Part shown: piece after piece, positions 1-4,933 of the stretch
How positions within the stretch are numbered: the first letter of the stretch is position 1
How the letters are laid out: each line of letters starts with the position of its first letter
NCBI GenBank assembly: GCA_030615655.1
Contig: JAUWYU010000094.1
Location: 1-6,177, forward strand
DNA length: 6,177 nucleotides
Direction of reading: 5' to 3'
DNA from: Dehalococcoidia bacterium
GTDB lineage: Bacteria > Chloroflexota > Dehalococcoidia > Dehalococcoidales > RBG-16-60-22
Made by a program: the position numbers and the translations under genes
The notes under the pieces: generated by a model
Database searches by the model: none
Seen by the model: the letters and a program-made list of their open reading frames with translations, nothing else
Told to the model about the DNA's origin: nothing

Positions 1-423
1 GACAAAGATTCATCCAGGGTCGAAAAACAATACATCGTCGGTTTTTCCGGCATCTGGGTCCTGGCCGAAGAAGCCCACATTACCAACATCGCCGTGCGCC
101 AGGAATACCAGCGCCGGGGCATCGGCGAGTTACTGCTCATAGCCACCATAGACCTGGCGAGAGAGCTAAAAGCCAGCATTATGACACTGGAGGCACGCGC
201 CTCCAACATCGCGGCTCAGAAACTCTACGGCAAGTACGGTTTTACGCAGGTGGGCATACGCCGCGGCTATTACATGGACAACCGGGAAGACGGCATAATA
301 ATGTCCACTGAGAGCATCACATCAGCAGAGTTCCAGGCACAACTCCAGCAATTAAGGGAAGCACTCGCCCCAAAGCTTGATAACACCGTCACAAACGGAA
401 AAAATTTACCTTCCCCTCTTTGA
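1..423 (+). CDS. rimI: RimI-like GNAT N-acetyltransferase, 3' part
   Basis: The 5' end lies before the window; the frame is open from base 1 and ends at TGA 421-423, leaving 140 visible residues. The GNAT acetyl-CoA binding motif A is clear: NIAV followed by Q-R-R-G-I-G (bases 109-126). A second typical stretch follows, LEARASN then A-Q-K-L-Y-x-K-Y-G-F (about bases 190-243), and then R-R-G-Y-Y and D-G-I-I-M. This arrangement matches RimI, which uses acetyl-CoA to acetylate protein N-termini, classically ribosomal protein S18. The last 40 or so residues extend past the usual RimI end and look helical (QAQLQQLREAL), so substrate assignment is less certain than the fold. An internal GTG at 94 is not the start, because conserved acetyltransferase sequence (I-V-G-F-x-G-I-W) continues upstream of it. 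The stop codon overlaps the -35 box of the next gene. Confidence 0.88.
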   Translation, partial: DKDSSRVEKQYIVGFSGIWVLAEEAHITNIAVRQEYQRRGIGELLLIATIDLARELKASIMTLEARASNIAAQKLYGKYGFTQVGIRRGYYMDNREDGIIMSTESITSAEFQAQLQQLREALAPKLDNTVTNGKNLPSPL

Positions 424-448
424 CCACAGGATAATGAAGTGCTAGAAT
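420..448 (+). promoter_or_regulatory. sigma-70-type promoter of yebC-ruvC-ruvA
   Basis: TTGACC at 420-425 matches the -35 consensus at 5 of 6 positions. After a 17-bp spacer comes TAGAAT at 443-448 (5 of 6 to TATAAT), preceded by TGC at 440-442, which forms an extended -10. Predicted transcription start is near 455, giving a leader of about 33 nt that carries a strong Shine-Dalgarno. The -35 box overlaps the rimI stop codon, so the promoter is partly embedded in the upstream gene. It is the only strong promoter I see before ruvC and ruvA and probably serves the whole run. Confidence 0.7.
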
Positions 449-472
449 TATGAAACAGGGGAACCAGCGACT

Positions 473-480
473 AAGGAGGA
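473..480 (+). promoter_or_regulatory. strong ribosome binding site of yebC
   Basis: AAGGAGGA is a near-perfect anti-SD complement placed 7 nt before the ATG at 488, and it fixes the yebC start. No other gene in the window has an SD this strong. Confidence 0.85.
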
Positions 481-487
481 CAAGGCA

Positions 488-1237
488 ATGTCCGGACATT
501 CCAAATGGGCCTCAATCAAACATCAAAAAGGAGTTACCGATGCCAGGCGGGGTCAGCTTTTTACGAAACTGACACGGGAGATTATACTAGTGTCGCGGGA
601 GGGAGGCAGTAACCCTGAGACCAACTTCCGGCTGCGCCTGGCAATACAAAAAGCCCGCGACAATAATATGCCGACAGATAATATCGAGAGGTCGATAAAG
701 AAAGGCAGCGGTGAGATTGAGGGAGGGAGCCTGGTAGAGGTGGTCCTTGAGGGCTATGGACCCAGCGGCACGGCCATCCTGGTGAGCGCGCTGACGGACA
801 ACCGCAACCGGACCATTCAGGAAGTAAGAAGCACGTTCACACGGCACGGCAGCAGTCTGGGAGAAAGCGGCTGTGTCGCCTGGCTTTTCGACTCTAAGGG
901 AGTCATTACTATCAAGTCCGACAATGCGGACGCTGATGAGATGGCTCTTTCCGCCATCGACGCCGGCGCCGAGGATGTTAAAGTGGAAAACAACTACGTG
1001 GAGGTCTACACCAAGCCGGAGGAGCTCGAGAGTATCAGGAAAGCCCTGGAACAGCAAGAGCTGACCATAGCCACCAGCGAGTTATCAATGGTGCCGAAGA
1101 CACTTGTCCAGCTTGATGAAAAAGCAGCCGCGCAGGCATTGAGACTGCTGGACAAGCTGGAGGATATAGATGAAGTCCAGAATGTATTCAGCAATGCCGA
1201 CTTCCCCGACGCCATTCTGGAAAGCTACCAATCATAA
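488..1237 (+). CDS. yebC: YebC/PmpR/TACO1 family protein
   Basis: This is a full-length 249-residue member of the YebC/TACO1 family, which is usually 240-250 residues. The N-terminus is diagnostic: M-S-G-H-S-K-W-A-S-I-K-H-x-K, then A-R-R-G-x-L-F-T-K-L-x-R-E-I, the small domain containing REGG and RLRLAIxKAR, and NMPxDNIERxIKKG. Later markers are E-G-Y-G-P-x-G (about residues 87-93), LTDNRNRT, and F-x-x-x-G-S-x-G-E-x-G-C-V-A-W-L-F. The family was long annotated as a transcriptional regulator. Work on mitochondrial TACO1 and bacterial relatives supports a role in translation, helping ribosomes through difficult stretches such as polyproline. Which role applies here cannot be told from sequence. 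The gene has its own promoter and strong SD, and ruvC begins 26 nt after its stop, a common yebC-ruvC arrangement in bacteria. Confidence 0.97.
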   Translation: MSGHSKWASIKHQKGVTDARRGQLFTKLTREIILVSREGGSNPETNFRLRLAIQKARDNNMPTDNIERSIKKGSGEIEGGSLVEVVLEGYGPSGTAILVSALTDNRNRTIQEVRSTFTRHGSSLGESGCVAWLFDSKGVITIKSDNADADEMALSAIDAGAEDVKVENNYVEVYTKPEELESIRKALEQQELTIATSELSMVPKTLVQLDEKAAAQALRLLDKLEDIDEVQNVFSNADFPDAILESYQS

Positions 1238-1263
1238 GCTCAAGCGCAGATTTTAAATATGAA

Positions 1264-1770
1264 ATGAAAATACTAGGTATTGACCCGGGCACAATGGTTA
1301 TGGGCTACGGCGTGATAGAGAGTGAGGATGATGAGATAGCCCTGGTTGATTTCGGTGCCATCACCAGTCCGGAACGCTCTAAAATCGGCGAGCGCCTGAG
1401 CCATCTCTATAACGAACTCCTGAAGATTATCCAGCGCCACAAGCCCGATGCCGTTGCCGTAGAGCAGCCATTTGTCGCCAAGAATGTAAGGTCGGCCATG
1501 GCCATAGGCAGAGCCCAGGCGATAGCCCTCCTGGCGGCCGCGGGCCGCGGCATCCCCACTTTCGAGTATACGCCGACGCAGATAAAGCAGAGGGTGGCCA
1601 ACTACGGAGCCAGCAGCAAGGAGCAGATTCAGGAGATGGTCAGACTGCAACTCGGCCTGGCGGAAGTCCCCCAGCCGAACGACGCCGCCGATGCCCTGGC
1701 GGTCGCCATGTGCCACCTGCAGGAGATGCACGTGAGCAATCTGCTGGCGAGTCAGAGGGAAGGACAATGA
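1264..1770 (+). CDS. ruvC: Holliday junction resolvase RuvC
   Basis: At 168 residues this is close to E. coli RuvC (173). All four metal-binding catalytic acids of the RNase H-like fold can be seen: D7 in G-I-D-P-G-T, E67 in V-E-Q-P-F, and D140 and D143 in N-D-A-A-D-A-L. RuvC is a dimer that nicks Holliday junctions symmetrically to finish recombinational repair, working with the RuvAB branch-migration motor. The start at ATG 1264 places the conserved M-K-I-L-G-I-D motif at the N-terminus, so it is secure even though no convincing Shine-Dalgarno precedes it. Expression may depend on ribosomes arriving from yebC or on reinitiation at the ATGAAATGA just before the start. The stop TGA overlaps the ruvA start (ATGA at 1767-1770). 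Confidence 0.97.
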   Translation: MKILGIDPGTMVMGYGVIESEDDEIALVDFGAITSPERSKIGERLSHLYNELLKIIQRHKPDAVAVEQPFVAKNVRSAMAIGRAQAIALLAAAGRGIPTFEYTPTQIKQRVANYGASSKEQIQEMVRLQLGLAEVPQPNDAADALAVAMCHLQEMHVSNLLASQREGQ

Positions 1771-2351
1771 TATCCAGCCTTCAGGGTAAACTGGCGTCGC
1801 TGGGCAGCGACTGGGCGGTTATCAACGTCGGCGGGATAGGCTTTCAGGTATATATGCCCACGACCGTCCTGAGCTCGCTGGGTAAACCCGGCGACGAGGT
1901 CAAGGTCTATACCCACCTCCATCTGCGCGAGGATAACGTCTCCCTCTACGGCTTTACCTCGGCCGATGAGCTGTGGCTCTTTCAAACTCTTATCGGCGTC
2001 TCCGGACTTGGCCCCCGCCTGGCGCTGGCCATGCTTTCGGCGCTGAGCACGGAGCAGATTACGATGGCTATCGCCACGGCCAGCACCGATATGCTGACCA
2101 TGATTCCGGGCATCGGCAAGAAGGTGGCCAACCGCATCATCCTGGAACTGAAGGAGAAAATCGGCGCCGGCTGGATAGTGACCCCGGCCACGCAGCTCGC
2201 CCAGGAGAATACCGACGTGCTGGCGGCGCTGACCTCACTGGGGTATTCCGCCGCCGAGGCCACCAAAGCCGTGGCCACCCTGCCCACCGACCAGAGCCTC
2301 AATCTTGAGGAGAAAATCAGGCTGGCGCTGCAGTACTTCGGGGGGCAGTGA
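1767..2351 (+). CDS. ruvA: Holliday junction DNA helicase subunit RuvA
   Basis: The 194-residue product matches RuvA in length and domain order. The N-terminal OB-like domain I (about 1-63) starts M-I-S-S-L-x-G and holds the acidic pin residues E55 and D56 in R-E-D-N. Domain II carries two helix-hairpin-helix motifs, V-S-G-L-G-P-R (78-84) and I-P-G-I-G-K-K (113-119), used for sequence-independent DNA backbone contact. After a linker, the C-terminal domain III (about 148-194) normally binds RuvB. RuvA tetramers clamp the four-way junction and load RuvB. A longer reading from a start at 1710 is possible but would lie inside ruvC and add no conserved residues. The ATG at 1767 overlaps the ruvC stop and follows a purine-rich SD (AGAGGGAAGGA, 1755-1764). 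ruvB is not in this window. Confidence 0.97.
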   Translation: MISSLQGKLASLGSDWAVINVGGIGFQVYMPTTVLSSLGKPGDEVKVYTHLHLREDNVSLYGFTSADELWLFQTLIGVSGLGPRLALAMLSALSTEQITMAIATASTDMLTMIPGIGKKVANRIILELKEKIGAGWIVTPATQLAQENTDVLAALTSLGYSAAEATKAVATLPTDQSLNLEEKIRLALQYFGGQ

Positions 2352-2791
2352 TGAAAGCGGGCGAAGGGAGAATCGGGCGGGTCTTCGTGATACGGCTGGA
2401 GGATGGCGATATCGTGCCCGACTGCCTGGAGCGCTTCGCGGCCGAGAAAGGAATAGCCACAGGACACGTTATCCTCATCGGCGGGATAGGGGGCGGCGAG
2501 GTGGTGGCGGGTCCGCGGAAGTCGGACGAAAGACCCCCCGACCCCATGCTGCTGCCCGTTGACGGCGCGCACGAGGTGGTGGGGTTGGGCATCATCGCGG
2601 CGGACAAGGATAAAAAGCCGGTGCTGCACATCCACGCCTCGCTGGGGAGGGCGGGAAAGACACTGACGGGGTGCCTGAGGCCGGGCGTGAGCACGTGGCT
2701 GGTGGGCGAGGCAATTATTTACGAGATTACAGGCGTTGATGTTAAGCGTTTGCACGATAAGGAGAGCGGGTTTGATTTAATGGAGGTGTGA
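2351..2791 (+). CDS. PPC/DUF296 domain protein, possible DNA-binding
   Basis: This 146-residue protein is a single PPC (DUF296, PF03479) domain. It begins R-V-F-V-I-R-L-E-D-G-D-I, continues with C-L-E-R-F-A-A-E-K-G-I, H-V-I-L-I-G-G-I and E-V-V-G-L-G-I-I-A, and then L-H-I-H-A-S-L (H93, H95). Stand-alone prokaryotic PPC proteins form trimers, and the same domain occurs in plant AT-hook proteins; the bacterial function is poorly defined and DNA binding is only a frequent annotation. Where many relatives have a G-G-H-L motif, this one has T-G-C-L (C108). A thiol could still serve as a metal ligand with the two histidines. ATG 2351 shares its A with the ruvA stop (TGATG), implying translational coupling; GTG 2348 is an alternative start one codon upstream. 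Its place in the ruvCA run hints at a link to DNA transactions but does not prove it. Confidence 0.85.
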   Translation: MKAGEGRIGRVFVIRLEDGDIVPDCLERFAAEKGIATGHVILIGGIGGGEVVAGPRKSDERPPDPMLLPVDGAHEVVGLGIIAADKDKKPVLHIHASLGRAGKTLTGCLRPGVSTWLVGEAIIYEITGVDVKRLHDKESGFDLMEV

Positions 2792-2797
2792 GGGGGA
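2791..2797 (+). promoter_or_regulatory. ribosome binding site of the TPR gene
   Basis: AGGGGGA sits 4 nt before ATG 2802 and begins on the last base of the PPC stop codon. A second SD-like GGAGGTG lies at 2783-2789. No good promoter is visible in the 10-nt gap, so the TPR gene probably relies on readthrough from upstream. Confidence 0.6.
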
Positions 2798-2801
2798 AAT
2801 A

Positions 2802-3893
2802 ATGGATAGTGGAATCCCAGCGTGGATAACTGTTGTAGCCGCACTTTTGGGTGGGGCTATTGGGTGGTTTTCTCAACAATACTGGCAAATCCGTACATTA
2901 AAAAGGCAGGCAGCAGATGATGCCGGCAAGATACTAAATGATAGAAAAGCACTCATTGAAGAACAAATAACTAAAACAAAGGACGACAGGCAGAAAAAAG
3001 AATTACAACGGCAACTGGACGAGGTAAATACCACCCTGCTGGGGCTGCTTACCGTGAGGCTGGGACGCACCTTAAAGGACGCTGGACTTCCAACAAAAGA
3101 TATGCTTTTAACAGAAGGAAGGAGCCAACTACAACCACAACAAGTTATCAAGCTCAAAGAGGAGTTAGCCGAAGTAAAGAGCCTACCACCATCCGAATCA
3201 ATTGAGGACTTACTAGCTCAAGCCGCTGCCTATTACTACGCGGAGGAATATGAAGATGCCAAGGAGACCTATGATAGAATCCTTACGTTAAATCCCGATT
3301 ACCCCGTCGCCTTTAGTAACCGTGGTAATACCTATCATAAGCTGGAGAAATACGATGAAGCTCTGACCGACTACAACCACTCCCTGGAACTAGAACCTGA
3401 TCACCCTGACACCATCATGAACCGCGGTGTTACCTATGAAAAGCTAGAGAGATACGATGAAGCTCTGACCGACTACAACCGCTCCCTGGAACTCAGACCT
3501 GATGATCCCCTCACCCTCATGAACCGCGGTGTTACCTATTATCAGCTAAGGAGATACGATGAAGCTCTGGCCGACTACAACCGCTCCGTGGAACTCAGAC
3601 CTGATGACCCTGCTACCCTGAACAATCGCGGTGTTACCCTCAGATACTTCGGCCGATACGATGAAGCTCTTACGGACTTCAACCGCTCCCTGGAACTCAA
3701 ACCATATGCCCCTAACACACTTTATAATCTAGCCTGCTTTTCCTCACTACAAGGTAAGGTTGATGATGCACTAACATATCTGGAAAAGGCTATTGTTCTT
3801 GATAAGAAGAACATAGAAGATGCTAAAACAGATACAGACTTTGATAATATTAGAGAAGACCCACGTTTTAAGAAGCTGATTGAAGGAGAATAA
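2802..3893 (+). CDS. membrane-anchored coiled-coil TPR protein
   Basis: A 363-residue protein of unknown specific function. Residues 7-23 (A-W-I-T-V-V-A-A-L-L-G-G-A-I-G-W-F) form one hydrophobic segment, followed by a charged, probably coiled-coil region (about 28-75) rich in K, E, D, R and Q. This suggests a signal anchor, though which side of the membrane the rest faces is unclear. Six tetratricopeptide repeats of exactly 34 residues follow: about 134-167, 168-201, 202-235, 236-269, 270-303 and 304-337. Repeats 2-5 share the N-x-R-G-x-T-x-x-x-L-x-x-Y-D-E-A-L-x-D-Y/F-N pattern. The end, D-F-D-N-I-R-E-D-P-R-F, is a common cap of bacterial TPR proteins. TPRs are protein-binding scaffolds, so a partner is expected but not identifiable. 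The 5' half is much richer in A+T than ruvA (one 60-base stretch at 2941-3000 is about 33% G+C), suggesting a different history. An intrinsic terminator follows about 100 nt after the stop. Confidence 0.88.
   Translation: MDSGIPAWITVVAALLGGAIGWFSQQYWQIRTLKRQAADDAGKILNDRKALIEEQITKTKDDRQKKELQRQLDEVNTTLLGLLTVRLGRTLKDAGLPTKDMLLTEGRSQLQPQQVIKLKEELAEVKSLPPSESIEDLLAQAAAYYYAEEYEDAKETYDRILTLNPDYPVAFSNRGNTYHKLEKYDEALTDYNHSLELEPDHPDTIMNRGVTYEKLERYDEALTDYNRSLELRPDDPLTLMNRGVTYYQLRRYDEALADYNRSVELRPDDPATLNNRGVTLRYFGRYDEALTDFNRSLELKPYAPNTLYNLACFSSLQGKVDDALTYLEKAIVLDKKNIEDAKTDTDFDNIREDPRFKKLIEGE
3303..3710 (+). repeat. four 102-bp tandem repeats encoding TPRs 2-5
   Basis: The units are 3303-3404, 3405-3506, 3507-3608 and 3609-3710, each coding one 34-residue TPR. 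Nucleotide identity is far higher than protein constraint requires. TACGATGAAGCTCT is in all four units, ATGAACCGCGGTGTTACCTA in two, and TGGAACTCAGACCTGATGA in two. The flanking repeats 1 and 6 are more divergent. This indicates recent internal duplication or gene conversion within the array. Confidence 0.85.
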
Positions 3894-3920
3894 CCACCCT
3901 GCCCCCTTTTGCCTCTTATC

Positions 3921-3930
3921 TATTCCCACC
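3921..3930 (+). repeat. intergenic decamer TATTCCCACC, copy 1
   Basis: First of three exact copies, 27 nt after the TPR stop codon in a C-rich gap. A looser relative, TTTCCCCACC, lies at 3969-3978. The function is unknown. Confidence 0.6.
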
Positions 3931-3996
3931 CTGGTCACCCTCGCACCATTCTCTGCTTGGCTCGCAGGTTTCCCCACCATGCCCTACGGGGTGTTT

Positions 3997-4032
3997 AAGA
4001 GTCCCGACAAGTCGGGACTCTTTCTTTTTCTT
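3997..4032 (+). terminator. intrinsic terminator after the TPR gene
   Basis: The left arm at 3997-4008 (AAGAGTCCCGAC) and right arm at 4011-4022 (GTCGGGACTCTT) form a perfect 12-bp stem around an AA spacer. In RNA this would give a four-base CAAG-type loop region. TTTCTTTTTCTT follows on the + strand, overlapping the foot of the stem. The T-tract is on the + side only, so it should stop rightward transcription from the ruv-PPC-TPR run. The same palindrome type may also be a dispersed repeat. Confidence 0.8.
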
Positions 4033-4074
4033 CCCCCTCTCCTTTGACACCCCGATGCAATCGGGGAGAGGGGG
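4033..4074. repeat. composite REP-like palindrome
   Basis: CCCCGAT (4050-4056) and ATCGGGG (4060-4066) form a 7-bp inner stem with a GCA loop. CCCCCTCT (4033-4040) pairs with AGAGGGGG (4067-4074) as an outer 8-bp stem, leaving a one-sided bulge at 4041-4049. A G-rich tail, GACACAGGGGGTGAGG, follows at 4074-4089. There is no T-tract, so it does not look like a second terminator. Nested G/C arms with a fixed tail resemble REP/MITE-like dispersed elements, but copy number cannot be judged from one window. Confidence 0.6.
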
Positions 4075-4089
4075 ACACAGGGGGTGAGG

Positions 4090-4118
4090 TAGACCATAAT
4101 CACTATAAGCGCTATACT
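4090..4118 (+). promoter_or_regulatory. promoter of surface protein gene 1 (leaderless)
   Basis: TAGACC at 4090-4095 (4 of 6 to TTGACA), a 17-bp spacer, and TATACT at 4113-4118 (5 of 6 to TATAAT). The predicted start, about 7 nt past the -10 box, falls on or next to ATG 4125, so the mRNA would have almost no leader. No Shine-Dalgarno is visible upstream of this ATG, in keeping with that. A weaker -10 (TATAAG, 4104-4109) would still give only a very short leader. Confidence 0.55.
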
Positions 4119-4124
4119 ATATAT

Positions 4125-4829
4125 ATGACAATGGTGCAGAAAAAATGCCAGCATGGTGCTTTCTGGCATCGCCTGGTGCCGGCGCTATTACTAGCGATGG
4201 CCCTCTGCCTCGTAATCGTGTCTCCCGCCATCGCACTTGACCTCAACCCGATGGACTACTTCGACCTTATCTACGACCCTGTCACCTTCGATAAGACCGA
4301 AATAAACGGCGTCGAGGTCTTTTACGCCCACATCTCCGGGCGGGCTATCTGCTCCCAGGATTTACCCGTGTCGGCAAGCGAAGCCATCATCATCTCCAGT
4401 GTCGTCGCCAAACACTCCAGTAGTGGCGCTGCGGTAACCCTTAATCCGGAATATATCATCACCATCAAACCCTTTCCCAGCAAAGAAGGTGCAACCTTTG
4501 AAATCGTTCATGACATAGCACTGCAATTCCCGGCCAACGCGTCATCAGGCAATTATGATGTTATCGGTACGCTTATCGATGCCAAGGTAAAATGGGGCCC
4601 TATCCCGGTTCCTGTAACCTCCTTTCTCCCCCAAGAACAGCAGATGGGCACGGTGAAATACACCGCAACCGAGCCAGCATCAACACCATCAGAACCGTCT
4701 CCGGCTCAAACCCCAGCCACTACGGAAACGGAGCCTTTCATGCCCTGGTGGGTAGAGACTATAATCCTGATAGCCGTCGCCGCCACCGTCTTCAATATCG
4801 TCTGGTTCCTTCGTCACCGCCGCCGATAG
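4125..4829 (+). CDS. secreted single-pass surface protein 1, unknown family
   Basis: I do not recognise a family. The 234-residue product has a signal peptide: basic N-region, hydrophobic core R16-L-V-P-A-L-L-L-A-M-A-L to about 33, and a likely cut after S-P-A-I-A (residue 37). A mature domain of about 145 residues rich in alternating hydrophobic positions follows, suggesting a beta-sandwich. It contains F-D-K, N-G-V-E-x-F-Y-A, G-R-A-I-C (C76, the only Cys in the mature part), I-K-P-F-P and L-P-Q-E-Q-Q-M-G-T. Next comes a P/T/S/E-rich linker (about 183-206), then W208-W209, a membrane segment (about 210-228) and the tail R-H-R-R-R. This predicts an extracellular domain on a stalk with a C-terminal anchor. 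No LPxTG motif is present. ATG 4125 begins the signal peptide; ATG 4131 is an alternative. Reading open from TTG 4044 would translate the palindromic repeat and is rejected. The next gene is a paralogue. Confidence 0.82.
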   Translation: MTMVQKKCQHGAFWHRLVPALLLAMALCLVIVSPAIALDLNPMDYFDLIYDPVTFDKTEINGVEVFYAHISGRAICSQDLPVSASEAIIISSVVAKHSSSGAAVTLNPEYIITIKPFPSKEGATFEIVHDIALQFPANASSGNYDVIGTLIDAKVKWGPIPVPVTSFLPQEQQMGTVKYTATEPASTPSEPSPAQTPATTETEPFMPWWVETIILIAVAATVFNIVWFLRHRRR

Positions 4830-4840
4830 TGTTTGATAGC

Positions 4841-4850
4841 TATTCCCACC
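4841..4850 (+). repeat. intergenic decamer TATTCCCACC, copy 2
   Basis: Exact copy 11 nt after the stop of surface protein 1 and 36 nt before the -35 box of the next gene. The flanking context GATAGC before it and ACCC after it resembles copy 3. Confidence 0.6.
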
Positions 4851-4886
4851 ACCCCCAGACACTTATGTTGCCAGTAGTCCAAACGC

Positions 4887-4915
4887 TTGCCAAAAGTCCA
4901 TAAAGGGGCTATACT
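4887..4915 (+). promoter_or_regulatory. promoter of surface protein gene 2
   Basis: TTGCCA at 4887-4892 (5 of 6), a 17-bp spacer, and TATACT at 4910-4915 (5 of 6), within GGCTATACT. The predicted start is near 4922, leaving a leader of about 12 nt with a modest SD (AGGGAT, 4924-4929) before ATG 4934. The -10 and its GCTATACT context match the promoter of the paralogue, so the two genes may be controlled by the same factors although they are transcribed separately. Confidence 0.65.
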
Positions 4916-4933
4916 TTTTTTGTAGGGATATCT

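Noticed and set aside
1273..1767. 164-codon minus-strand frame opposite ruvC
   Set aside because: It is a codon-bias shadow of ruvC, whose catalytic residues are all intact in the + frame.
1982..2755. 257-codon open frame on the minus strand across ruvA and the PPC gene
   Set aside because: It lies wholly antisense to two well-supported genes in G+C-rich DNA, has low-complexity composition, and shows no recognisable domain.
3303..3710. CRISPR-like array
   Set aside because: The regular 102-bp repeats are in frame, encode TPR motifs and have no unique spacers.
3979..4047. Small + strand ORF of 22 codons in the TPR-surface protein gap
   Set aside because: It consists of the terminator stem and T-tract translated, with no ribosome binding site.
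4044..4124. N-terminal extension of surface protein 1 from TTG 4044
   Set aside because: It would translate the palindromic element and promoter, and the signal peptide begins naturally at ATG 4125.
4125..4235. Lipoprotein signal in surface protein 1 (cysteine at residue 28)
   Set aside because: The sequence before C28 is M-A-L, which does not fit a lipobox, and a better signal peptidase I site follows at residue 37.
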